DNA of 10,835 nucleotides from Hymenoscyphus infarciens (Eukaryota > Ascomycota > Leotiomycetes > Helotiales > Helotiaceae): positions 1 to 10,835 of the forward strand of contig LLCB01000723.1 in the NCBI GenBank assembly GCA_001414345.1. The letters are read 5' to 3'. The notes below the pieces were generated by a model. That model saw only the letters and a program-made list of their open reading frames with translations. It made no database searches and was not told the DNA's origin. How positions within the stretch are numbered: the first letter of the stretch is position 1; every line of letters begins with the position of its first letter. Position numbers and translations under genes: made by a program. This document shows, one piece after another, positions 1-10,306 of the stretch.

Positions 1-280
1 AAGTAGTAGAACTAGTTAAGTATTATAAATATATAATAAAGATTTACTTTTAAGTAGTAGAACTACTTAAAAGTTATAAATATATAGTAAAAGATTACTT
101 TTAAGTAGTAGAACTACTTAAAAGTTATAAATATATAATAGAGATTTACTTTTAAGTAGTAGAACTACTTAAAGTTTTTAATATTATATATATAATCTAC
201 TTTTGAGTAGTAGTAATACTTAAAAGTTATAAATATATAATAATACTTTCCTTATAAGTAGTAGTATTACTTAAAAGTTA
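1..280. repeat. Left satellite array, 51-bp tandem monomers
   Basis: Monomers begin at 1, 52, 103, 154 and 205, each exactly 51 bp. A sixth begins at 256 and fades after about 25 bases. The first half of each monomer holds the dyad AAGTAGT-AGA-ACTACTT followed by AAAAG. The second half is A/T-rich and starts GTTATAAATAT in most monomers. Monomers 2 and 3 are the most regular. Monomers 5 and 6 have a changed core (TAGTAATACTT and TAGTATTACTT), so the array decays towards the interior. Monomer 1 begins at base 1, so the array almost certainly continues outside the window. The family, period and orientation match the right-hand array, and the second half is closest to that array's B-type monomers. 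The repeat structure is read directly; its function is unknown. Confidence 0.95.
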
Positions 281-3200
281 CTTTCTCTTTAATATTTATA
301 TCTTTTATAAAGTAATTCTCTTTATTCCTATACTAATTAAGTCGTTTTATAATATAAATTATATAATTTTACTTTCTTTTTAAACTATCTCTAATCTTTA
401 AAGCTACTTATACTTAGAATTAATCTTACTAGCTTTTTTACTACTTTTATTTACTTCTTATATAGAAAATTAATTTCTATTAATTCTACTTATTCTACTT
501 TATTAATTTCCTTTATATATATATTTACCTCTTTACTATTCTTACTACCTTTACTACTTTTACTTTTATCCTCTCCTCCTTCTTCTCCTTATCTCTTATA
601 TACTCTTTCCCCTTCTCTCTTATCTATAATATTCTAGCCTCTTTACTTAAACGTTATTATAAAAGTATATACTAAAGTAATTATTTCTATATCTTAGTTA
701 GCTACTTATTTATAATTTATACCTTTTATATACTTACCTTCTAGCCTCTCTTTTAAGCTAATATTAGTAATATTATTCTAGTATCTATATAATAACTCCT
801 TAACTATAATTTATTAAATAACTTTAACTTATAAATATTTCTTATACTATTTAGTTACCTCTTATACTCCTAGCTAGTAGTTTAGCTATATTAGTAGTAT
901 AGTAAGGGTTTTAATATACTATATCGCTAACCTTTTCTATTCCTATATTATAAACCCTCTTTCCTTCTTTACTCTTTCTAGCTACTAAAGAGTGTTAATA
1001 CCTTAAAGGATTTAAAGGTTACTTAAGAAACTTAAGGATTTAGTAATATTATGTTTAGTAACTTATAAGCTTCCTCTATATATAAGCTTAAAAAGCTATA
1101 TACTCTAATTTAATTTATTCTTAAGAACTACTAGGTTTAAGGTCTATAAGGAAATAATATTAAGACGTCTTTCTATTATTAGTAATTCGTTAATAAGACT
1201 TTATAGTTTTAAAGTCTTTACTTTAATTAATAGTAGCTTTTTTTAAAAAGCTTTAAAATATATAGCTAATTTCCTTATTCCTCTTATATTAAAGTAGTTC
1301 TAGATATTTTATAATTACTAGACCTATATAGTAACTAGGTAATATAAACTCTTTACCTTAATTTTTATTAAGTACTACTAGTATAAGATTACTTTTAACT
1401 AAAATTAAAAGAGGTATAAGAAAGGAATAATATAGAAGTTTATATATAGTCTATAACTTAGTATACTATTAATATAGCCTCTTCTTCTCTATAGCCTTCT
1501 ATTATACTTAGTTTATATTATATTACCTTAGTTTATTCTTAACTACTTCTATTATATCCTCTACTATTTCTTATAGTATTCTCTTACTTAAAAGATACTA
1601 TATAGCTTAAGATCTCTATTAGTATAGTTTTCTAGTTAATATAGAGTTTTTAATATTAGTACTTACTAGTTACTCTCTTAATACTCTTACTAGATTCTTT
1701 TTTATCTTTTCTTTATATAAAAAAAGATACTATAGCTCTTTATAAGGCCTTTCCTCTTATACTCTTTATTTTACTTACTTCTTTTTAGTAAACTAGACTT
1801 ACTATCTTCTTATATATTCTCTAATTACTATATTAATAGTTCTCTTATTATTAATAAGTCTTAGGTAATTATAAGTCTTATTAATTAAATCTCTTAACTT
1901 ATTAATTATTATATATACTTTTTAGAATCGACTTTAAAGTATCTACTCTAGCTTTAGACGTTAAATCTTTACTTAATATCTAGTTTAGATATCTAGAAAT
2001 TCAGTTTAGCTAGTAGCTAAACTCCTCTAATAAACTCTAACTATATAAGCCTTTATTAACTAGTCTCTTTTAGTACCTTTATTATCTCTATTACTAAGGT
2101 CTCTAGTCTAATATAGACTATACTCTAGCTAATAAGCTAAAGAATAAGTATATTAGTAAAACACGTTTATTATATATCTAACTCTTACTCTAATCTATAA
2201 GAAATTTTAATAAAGATATAGGCTAAATCTATATATAATATTATATTAAAGAATAAAGTATATATTCTTAAGTAATAGATCTATAATAGCCTTAATTATA
2301 TATACTATACTACTAAATCTTTTACTATAGTATAGATTTAGTAGATATAGAGTACTTTTATACTAGTATATATAATTTAAAAGGCTAGTTTAATCTAAGC
2401 TCTTAAACCTTTATAATAATTTTTTTACTAAAGCTTATACTTTAAACTTATATAAATATCTATCTAAGTTATATATATTCTCCTCTTTAGCTTAATTACT
2501 AACTTTAAGAACTTTATTAATATTAAATAGAAAATATCTATCTTAAGAGTTAATTTATACTTTACTCTCTTTATCTTTTTTCCTCTTATACTAAAAGTTC
2601 TTATCTATACTAATATTATATAGATTTTTAAACCCTCTTTTCTCTAATACTTTATAAAAGTAAGTTAGATAAATATTAGTAAGTATTACCTCTACTATCT
2701 AAAAGCCTCTTATAGCCTCTTAAGATAAGTAGATACTTTAGATAAGATCTTAATCTAAAAGATCCTTATATAATTTAAATACTCTTAACTACTAAAAGTA
2801 TATATACTTTTAAGGCTTTTTTAGCTTAGGTACTTAATAGTAGCCCTTCCTAATATAGAAGTCTTAAAAGCTATATATAAAAGTATATTTTAATATAGAC
2901 TCTTTTATAAATATACTATTAAATAAACTAAGTAAGTTTAGATAAAATCCTAGTCTTAGAATAACTAGAGTAGATAAGAAGAAGTCTTATTTAATTATAG
3001 ATACTACCTTTAACTATCTATAGAAGTAGTAGTTAATTATTCGATTATATATACTATCTATCTATTATTAGCTCTACTTAATTTTATAAGTCCTTAGTTA
3101 AACTTTTTATAATTACTAATATATAGTACTTAAAAGCTTTTTTATTTATAAAATTCTTTTCTATATTTAAATATCTTATTAAATAATACTTAAAAGATTA

Positions 3201-3880
3201 GCCTAATAAGTTCTTCTTAATTCTTTATCTTTACTACCTAAGTTTAAATATTTTTTAAGTTAAATATCTAAAGCTCTTTTATTATATTATTATCTAGTTT
3301 ATCCTCTTATCTACTTATACTATTATCCTAATTATTAAAAAATTTATAGTAGTTACTAGTAGTAGTCTTAGACTCTTAAGTTTCTTCTAATACTAGTATA
3401 GTCTATAAATTTATAATTTTATATAATCTCTAAAACTAATCTATATATTAAGTCTTACTATACTTAACTCGATTCCCTAGTTTTATTAACCTCTCTTTCT
3501 TTATTTATCTTATTATATATTTAATTATAATATTAACTATTAGTATTTTAATAAACTCTATATTCTACTTTAATCTATTAGTAGATTATATAGTATTTAA
3601 CTTATAGCTTATAATAGTTAATTTAGTTAATAGAAATACTAAAACTTACCTTATAAATAGTAATACTACTCTCTAGTAGCCTTTCTTATTAAGCTTAGAT
3701 TAGAAAAAGAGTCTATTCTCTTATAATTCTAATAAATAATATTAAAGAAGGTTACTTTTACTAGTAGAACTAGATAGAATTTCGTTACTCTTATTTATAT
3801 TTATAGAGAAAACTTTTTAAAATTTAAATTTATATACTTAGTATATATTAAAATATAGAATTTTTATCTATATCTTAAGA
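281..3880. other. RIP-decayed AT-rich block, mostly pyrimidine-biased on + strand
   Basis: No gene can be supported in these 3.6 kb. The + strand carries visibly more C than G, nearly all C lying in CpT or CpC context. Between about 2164 and 3945 I find no CpA or TpG at all, and between 1053 and 2001 none either. This is the most completely mutated part of the window. TAA and TAG are dense in all six frames. The only + strand ATG (1051) meets a stop after five codons. The composition bias would fit a decayed element with its sense strand on the minus side, because a purine-rich strand is usual for coding DNA. I could not recognise any domain, so a transposon origin is inference from the RIP signature alone. 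Confidence 0.6.
466..636. other. 171-nt stretch without any G on + strand
   Basis: From 466 to 636 the + strand has no G but about 42 C, concentrated in a CT-rich run at 561-630. The minus strand is therefore a G/A/T sequence rich in GAG, AAG and GGA. RIP does not produce this by itself, since it acts on both strands. The asymmetry was probably present before mutation, for example as a Lys/Glu/Arg-rich coding stretch on the minus strand or a polypurine low-complexity tract. Stop counts did not single out one reading frame, so no coding call is made. Confidence 0.8.
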
Positions 3881-4400
3881 AGAAAACCCTACTTTAAAGA
3901 TAGAAGAGGAGAATATAAAAACCTAGATATTATAACTTTAAAAAACAACTAAGTAAGGTATATATATATCTAGGGAATTAAGGTTATTATAAATTACTAC
4001 TCTAAGAAGAATACTAAATTTATAGCATTTTAGTAATTATTTCTATTATAACTTAAAGCCTAGCTAATTATAAAAAAGAAAAAAATAAATAAATAAATAA
4101 TATCTCTATTATATTTATAAACATAAGTTTAAAAGAGCTCTTAAAAAAAGTAACTAAAAGAGAATTAATAATACTAATAATACTAGAAAGTAAGTAATAT
4201 AACTAGTAGTTAAGAGAAGAGACTAAAGAAAGATCTTTATAATATAATACTAGTACTTATAATAATCGTTTATAATTCTAGATTATAAAACTTAGATAAT
4301 TTAATAATAAGAAGTATAATATAGAGATTATAAAGTTTATAGTATTATTTATATCTTTATATTAGCTAGAATCTTTTTTAGTTTTATTTAAAGAATTAAA
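3881..4400. other. RIP-decayed AT-rich block, purine-biased on + strand
   Basis: The strand bias reverses here. The + strand becomes rich in A and AG (many AGAAG, AGGAG and AAAGAG words) and poor in C. Three of the eleven CpA dinucleotides of the window fall here (about 3946, 4026 and 4122), one inside an A-rich run. The longest ATG-started frame is a minus-strand frame of about 18 codons from 4124. No gene or domain is visible. The flip could mark a junction between two decayed elements or between oppositely transcribed parts of one. Confidence 0.45.
4083..4098. repeat. (AAAT)4 microsatellite
   Basis: Four perfect AAAT units following an A-rich run. A short simple repeat with no inferred function. 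Confidence 0.85.
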
Positions 4401-5230
4401 CTTACGTTTAACTTTATAATTACTATAGTTATAATATACTTAAAAGCTTACTAAACTTAGTACTAAGATATAAGATTCTAATAGTTCTTAGAAATATATA
4501 TTATAATAAAAGGAGCGTCTTATACTATATTTATATATTCTTTCCTCTTAAGGTAGTCTATATAATCTTTCTTAAGGTTAATATATATAAATTATATATA
4601 TTATTAAGTAAGAAGTATAATATATACTCTAAGAAAAATAAATTAATACCTAGCTATTAAAGTCTAAGAAAAGCTAACTTACTAAGTAGGATTATCACTT
4701 ATAGAAGTACTTAGTAACCCTTTTACTAGTAACTCTATAATAAGCTAGTATATTACTTTAATACTTAAGTACTTTATAGCTTCTTTTTATATTAGTCCTA
4801 GCTTATACTTAAATAAGAGAATATAAACCCTTTTTATACTTTACTTTATATAGAATTTCTTATTCTTTCTATTTTAATAATCTATAATAATTAAGAAGTT
4901 ATTAAAATAAGCTTTAATAGTAAAGAGTGTTATTTAAATCTTAAATTTTATAGAAGAAATATAGATTAAGAGGTCTTAATTTCTATTAAGCTTTATATAT
5001 TTTTTTAAAAACTTAAAGTAAATATAAGGTATTAAGTTCTAAGCTAACTACCTTTATAATATCCTTATACTTTTTTAGAACTTCTACTTTATTAATATAA
5101 TATATAATATCTAATTTAATACTTTCCTTTTAAACTACTTAAGTAGTCTTAGTTATAGCTTTAAGTAACTTTCTTACTATTTTTACTACTCTCTTAATTA
5201 TAGTCTATTATACTAGAGTATAAGGTTTTT
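4401..5230. other. RIP-decayed AT-rich block, mixed strand composition
   Basis: No gene is visible. Composition is mixed at first and becomes pyrimidine-rich from about 5040. One CpA (about 4696) and one TpG (about 4928) survive. A 12-bp palindrome CTTAGTACTAAG at 4456-4467 recurs with five more matching bases at 6947-6963. A 14-bp palindrome ACTACTTAAGTAGT lies at 5134-5147. The last 120 bases before 5231 may be a more decayed copy of the 119-bp repeat that follows, since the end (CTAGAGTA ... TTAGCCTTCTT) resembles the end of the next copy. Confidence 0.5.
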
Positions 5231-5468
5231 TAGCCTTCTTGTTTATAGTACTAGTAACCTATTATTAATTAGTATTTAATCTATTTAAGTAGAGAATAGT
5301 TTAAAATAACTTATACCTTCCTTTCTAGACCTTAGAGTAGTTCTAGTAGTAGCCTTCTTATTTATAGTAGTAGTGTCTTAGTATTTATTAGTCTTTAATT
5401 AGTTTAATTAAATAATATTTAAAGTTACTTATAGCTCTTATTCTAGACTTTAAGGTATTTCTAGAAGT
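5231..5468. repeat. Decayed tandem duplication, about 119-bp period
   Basis: Copy 1 (5231-5349) and copy 2 (5350-5468) both begin TAGCCTTCTT followed by TTTATAGTA. They stay alignable to a shared TTCTAGAC (5323-5330 and 5441-5448) and a TTCTAG tail, with small indels. I judge identity to be around three quarters. Some differences are RIP-type (TTG against TTA just after the shared start), others are not. Weaker similarity suggests a partial third copy after 5469 and an older copy before 5231. The repeat is unrelated in sequence to the 51-bp satellite. It could be an internal repeat of a decayed element or an independent minisatellite. Confidence 0.75.
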
Positions 5469-7250
5469 ATTTATAAAAGTATTAGTAGAACTATTTTTAG
5501 AGGTTACTTCTTTTTCTCTAAAAGCTACTTTAATTAGTATAAGAAGCTGTTTAAGTATATATATATATCTACTATTCTTCTTACTAAGTATATAATAATT
5601 ACGCTTCTACTAAAGCTCTTTCCTATCTATACTCTCTTATAAGTATAAAACCTTTTTTCCTCTATCTTTAACTATCTTCTATATACTAATAAATAGAAAG
5701 TCCTTTTCTATATCCTTAGTTAACTACCTAATAACTTTAGTATATAGGCTAAAGAATTATATCTACTCTATATTACTTACTATATAATCGTACTCTAAGG
5801 CTTTAAGGTTTAATAAGATAACTTTATATAGTTTATCTATTCTAAAAGACTTAGTAGCTTTAAAAAAGGCTATATTATTAGAAGAGAAGTTTTAGAAGTA
5901 TAATAGAAGTTCTTCTTTACTACTACTACTACTACTATAATTAGTACTATAATTAGTTAATATAATATAATATAATTATAATTAATATAGATATAATACT
6001 TAGAGTTTAAATTAGAGAAGATTTCTTTCTATATAATATAACTATAGTAATAGAGTATTATAGTATCTAGGAATTAGCTTAGAAGTAGAGTTAAAGGTAA
6101 GGTAGTAATCTAACTAAATAGGATTTAGTAAGAGATAATATAAAAATATAAAAACTAAGATAGTATTATAATCTAAAGATAATAGTAAGTATATATCTTT
6201 AAAGAGAAGTGTTTTTAAAGTGTTATATAAGAGTGATTTAAAAGTAATAGAAGCTTAGCTTAGTATTTAAGATAATATTCTAATCTAGTTATATAGCTTT
6301 TAGACTACTTTAAGAGTACTAAGGCGAAGACTTTCTTAGTAGAATTAATGTTTCTAGTATTATTATAATATTTAAAGGTATAAGAGATAGTAGTAGTAAA
6401 GGAAGGTAGTTTTATTTATTAAGTCTCTAAGTCTATATTAATTTATTTACTTTAATCTATATTTTAATTTATTAGGAAGAGAATATATAATTCCTTAGCT
6501 AGCTACTTCTAAGTAATAAGATTTAATATAATCTAAGAGGAAAACTTAATATTAAGAATTAATAGAGTAAGGTACTATACTTATTATTACTTATCTATAA
6601 CCTTTATAGTAGAGATTAGAATAGATAGAATCTACCTAACTATTATTATATTTATACTTATTATATCTTATTCTAAAAGTCTTTTTTATACTATTATATT
6701 TATATCTTTTATAAAATATATATATATAACTTTCTTAAATATAACTTAATACTATATTTAAAGTAAGAACTATATTTTAGAAGTAGAGATAAGCTAATTA
6801 TTATAAAAATAATAACTTTAAATATTTCTATACTTATAAGTTAAATTTTAGAAATACTCTAATATATTTTACTTATTAAAATTAGAATAAGAAAATAAAA
6901 AAAATATATAATAAAGCTCTTCTTATACTCCTAATAGTGTTAAATCCTTAGTACTAAGATATATAGAACTTCTTATAACTCGGTTTCTTATATAATAAAT
7001 CCTTAGAAAATCTATATTAATACTTCCTATAAGTAGAGTTTTATAATAAGCTTCTAAGATAGTAGAATATAAGCTAGTTACCTCTATCTCCTTTTTATAT
7101 AAGAAAACCTAATATTATAATATCTAAAACTACTCTAGTCTAAGTTTAAAAACATACTATTTTAAGCCTACTTATAGCTTCCTACTCTTATATTATAGCT
7201 AGCTAGTATATAAACTAGGTCTTCTAATAAAGTTTAAATCTACCTCTTCT
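5469..7250. other. RIP-decayed AT-rich block, pyrimidine- then purine-biased
   Basis: No gene can be supported. Up to about 5815 the + strand is CT-rich, from about 5820 to 6640 it is AG-rich, and then it is mixed. Three TpG dinucleotides sit within 25 bp (6210, 6221 and 6234), an unusual cluster because the whole window has only about 21. The one + strand ATG (6348) stops after six codons. A + strand reading around 6245-6260 gives a short Asp-Asn pair followed by hydrophobic residues. That is too short and too degenerate to call a reverse-transcriptase motif. Confidence 0.45.
5918..5935. repeat. (TAC)6 microsatellite
   Basis: Six perfect TAC units followed by TAT, then an AT-rich stretch with two copies of ATAATTAGT. 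The run marks the switch from the pyrimidine-rich block (about 5040-5815) to a purine-rich one. No function is inferred. Confidence 0.9.
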
Positions 7251-7463
7251 ATATCTAACGCTTCTCTATATCGTAGTATATAAGCCTATTCTCTCTTCTC
7301 TTAATACTATTAACTCTAATTACTATTATACTAAGTTATAGCTTTCTAAAGTATATATATCTATAGACTTTACTATAGCCTTAGCGCTTCTTTATAGATT
7401 ATTTAGTATATTTAATATATTATACTAGTAGAATTATTAATAAAAGGGCTTATATATATCTAG

Positions 7464-7527
7464 AGTAGTATAGAAGTATCTAAGTAATTATATAGAAATA
7501 TTTAAGTAGTAATATAGAAGTAGTTAG
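7464..7527. repeat. Possible degenerate short tandem repeat, three copies
   Basis: Three consecutive stretches beginning at 7464, 7483 and 7505 share the pattern AGTA..TATAGAA.TA. They are about 19-23 bp each with indels. The similarity may be no more than low-complexity background in an A/T/G-rich strand. Confidence 0.3.
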
Positions 7528-7834
7528 ATAAAAGAAAGAAAGTAAGTTCTTAGTAAATAAGAGATAAATTATTAAAATCTAATAAGAAGATAATAAATTA
7601 ATTAAAGTAGTAGATATTAGAAATTAGTAGAAAGAATAGGATTTTCTATTAAATAAGAAAGAGTTTTTTATATATTAAAAGAGGTTCTTTATTTTAATAA
7701 AAGGTAGATAAGAGCGTTATATATATCTACTAGTAGTATAAGTAGACCTAGTCTTAGACTAGTTTTCTAGACCTCTAGTAGACTAATTTCTTTAATCCTA
7801 CTAACTATAACTTATAAACGTGTTATATATTATA

Positions 7835-7850
7835 ATATATATATATATAT
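7835..7850. repeat. (AT)8 microsatellite
   Basis: Eight perfect AT units within a longer TA-rich run. Many shorter TA runs occur elsewhere in the window. Confidence 0.85.
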
Positions 7851-9480
7851 CTTAATCTACTATTATATACGCTTTAAAGCTATTATACCTTCCTACTTCT
7901 TAATAATCGATCTTAAAAAGGAGTTAATTTAAGAGATTATTTATATAAATCTATTATTATATACCTATATATTAAATTAGACTCTTAAACATTTAAGATA
8001 TCTAGCTACTAAACTATTATAGCTTCTACTATATTATAATAACTAAATAATAAAAGATAAGATTATCTCTAAAATTAGCTATTTTAAAGGAATCTAGTAG
8101 AAACATGTCTAAAACTATACTACTCTAGTCCTACTATATATAAAGCTATTAATATAAGATAATAATATAAGCTAGCTTATAGTTAAGCTCTTATAGTTAG
8201 TAACTAGTATATAAAATAAAAGGTAATATTCTATATATTAATATCTAGAAATAGCTAACTTATATTATAACGAATCTTTAGCTTTCTAATATACTAGTTA
8301 TTTTATAATAGAGATCTCTATACTAATAGTATTCTTTAACTTATAATATGCCTAAGCTTATATTAATAGATTATAGATATTAAAGTAGTAACGTCTAATA
8401 TATAGCTATTATAATATAAGAAATTTTAAACCTTAGCCTCCTCTATCTTATAATACTACTTATAACCTACTCTATATTACTATTTTAATTATATTAGCTT
8501 AAGTTATTAGAGAAAAGGATCTAAATCTTAATATACTAGCTTATATATATAATTATTATTAGAGGTTAGATTAGAACTAATCCTTCTATAGGTCTCTATT
8601 TTTATATTAGAAGACTATATTATTAAAGATGCTCTATTTAACTTATAAATATTAGTGAAATTTAGTATAAGCTTAGTACGATTTTTAATAAATATTATAT
8701 ATAAATACTTATAGAAATTCAAGGAACTTCTTAAAGCTAATAAATATTATTTATATATTACTAAGTAGCTTTTATTTATCTAATCTCTTTTAGTAATATT
8801 TTAAGGAATATATAAGACTATATATAGCTAGACTATATTAGTTCTTATAATAGTATTAGCTAATATTAGTAAGTAGTTAATAACGCTTTTCTAAACTCCT
8901 TTAAATACTCTAGCTCTTATAATTCGATCTACTAATACTAATAAGATATCTACTCCTTCTTAATCCCCTTTATTTATAAAGACGTCTTCTCTAAAGCCTC
9001 TTTTAGCTATAGAGACTTCTTATAGTTATAGTTTACTAAACCTATTAAATACTATTATTTTAAGACTAATTACTTTTCTTAAACCCCTTTTAGTTATAAA
9101 GCTATTATATAGTTAAGATTCTCTATCTCTTATATTTAAAGCTATAAAGCGAAACCTAAAATAAAAGGTACTAGATAAGATAACTAATATAGAAAACGAG
9201 TTACTTAATTAGAAACGTGTAAAAATTTAAAAGAAAGAGAGATAAGTTATTAATAGATAGAAACTAAGTATTAAGTATAAAGCTAATATAGAAGGTTTAA
9301 AGTTAGAGTAGGTATAAAGCTCTAAGTATAGCTAGTATATAGGTAGTAATTAAAAGAATAATACCCTTATAATATTTTAAAATAAGATATATATACTTAA
9401 CTTTCTTAGAAGAGGTGTTTTAGAAGAGAGGATAGATATTTAATATATAGTTATCTAACTATAATAAAGCTATTATTTAC

Positions 9481-9784
9481 GTTTCTTATAATTAATTCTT
9501 TATTACTTTTCTTAACTTATATTTACTTCCTTATTTAATATTTATTTACCTTAAATCTAATTTCCTTTAGTTAACTCCTCTTTTTAAAAGAATACTAAAT
9601 CTATCTAATAGTATTAAAACTAGCTTTATTAAAGGGTTTTAGTTACTAGATATATAGATCTAGTTAAGTAATAGATATAAGACTGTTTTAAGTAAGAAGT
9701 ATATAAAAGTCTAGAGAAATTATATAAAGTTAAGATTAAGATTATATTATATATAAAGAAAACTTTAGATAGAGGATCTAAGTT
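9481..9784. other. Interior to right-array junction, no gene
   Basis: The first 130 bases are CT-rich on the + strand and the rest AG-rich. Near 9689 the sequence AAGTAAGAAGTATATAAAAG resembles a damaged satellite monomer start, which would put decayed satellite up to about 100 bp inside the visible array edge. I could not find a target-site duplication matching the left junction near 281, nor a convincing terminal inverted repeat. Confidence 0.4.
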
Positions 9785-9847
9785 AAGCTAGTAAAATAAC
9801 TTAAAAGCTATAAATATAGATAAAAGTTATATAAATATTGCTATTTT
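9785..9847. repeat. Diverged edge monomer of right satellite array
   Basis: This 63-bp unit starts AAGCTAGTAAAATAACTTAAAAG, which is a damaged form of the satellite core with the dyad destroyed, and ends in GCTATTTT like its neighbours. It is longer than the strict 51-bp period that begins at 9848. It is the array edge facing the interior, which mirrors the decay seen at the inner edge of the left array. Confidence 0.8.
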
Positions 9848-10255
9848 AAGTAGTAGAACTACTTAAAAGCTTTAAATCTTTATAAATATTACTATTTTAA
9901 GTAGTAGAACTACTTAAAAGTTATAAATATTATTTAAAATACTTATTTTAAGTAGTAGAACTACTAAAAAGCTTTAAATCTTTATAATTATATCTTTTTT
10001 AAGTAGTAGAACTACTTAAAAGCTTTAAATCTATATAAATACTATTATTTTAAGTAGTAGAACTACTTAAAAGCTTTAAATCTATATAAATATTACTATT
10101 CTAAGTAGTAGAACTACTTAAAAGCTATAAATATTATTTTAAATACTTATTTTAAGTAGTAGAACGACTTAAAAGCTTTAAATCTATATAAATATTACTA
10201 TTTTAAGTAGTAGAACTACTTAGAAGCTTTAAATCTTTATAAATACTACTATTTT

Positions 10256-10306
10256 CAGTTATAGAACTACTTAAAAGCTATAAATATTATTTTAAATACT
10301 TATTTT
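10256..10306. repeat. Variant monomer with broken dyad
   Basis: The monomer starts CAGTTATAGAACTACTT in place of AAGTAGTAGAACTACTT, so the left arm of the dyad is damaged while the right arm is intact. It carries one of the window's rare CpA dinucleotides. It has a B-type second half and sits directly before the B monomer that opens the regular higher-order repeat. Confidence 0.9.

Larger units (their letters stand above)
7251..9480. other. RIP-decayed block with more surviving CpG/CpA/TpG
   Basis: This stretch is about a fifth of the window but holds roughly 17 of the approximately 36 CpG that I count. Eight of the roughly 32 CpA/TpG fall in the 900 bases between 7821 and 8721. It was therefore hit less heavily or is younger than the block at 1.0-3.9 kb. 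It contains three of the five + strand ATGs (8105, 8348 and 8629), all followed by a stop within about a dozen codons. It also contains the longest ATG-initiated frame I found, about 25 codons on the minus strand from 8106. Strand bias is purine-rich at 7440-7730, pyrimidine-rich to about 9130, then purine-rich again. If a recognisable transposon domain survives anywhere here, this is the best place to search. Confidence 0.5.

Noticed and set aside
466..1320. A minus-strand reading frame that gives a protein-like Lys/Glu/Gln-rich translation when TAA/TAG are read as mutated Gln codons
   Set aside because: Counting stops over 637-930 gave about 12, 13 and 16 in the three minus frames, so this frame is not clearly better. 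TGA is absent anyway because TpG is depleted, so having only TAA/TAG stops proves nothing.
6245..6265. Possible remnant of a reverse-transcriptase Asp-Asp motif
   Set aside because: Only two or three residues fit and the flanking frame is full of stops. Such words are common in this composition.
4456..6963. 17-bp repeat containing CTTAGTACTAAG at 4456-4472 and 6947-6963
   Set aside because: The similarity does not extend beyond the palindrome plus five bases, which is plausible by chance in sequence with so few allowed dinucleotides.
8420..8530. Possible C-terminal motif of a pogo/Fot1-type transposase
   Set aside because: Residue-by-residue comparison required changes that C-to-T and G-to-A mutation cannot produce.
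8430..8760. A minus-strand reading with a Gag-like look (Phe/Leu/Lys-rich)
   Set aside because: About 19 stops in roughly 100 codons and no zinc knuckle or other motif. The resemblance is impressionistic.
281..9784. Terminal inverted repeats or target-site duplications at the edges of the interior
   Set aside because: Both ends are too low in complexity and too decayed. The short matches I found (for example AAAGTT near both ends) are no better than background.
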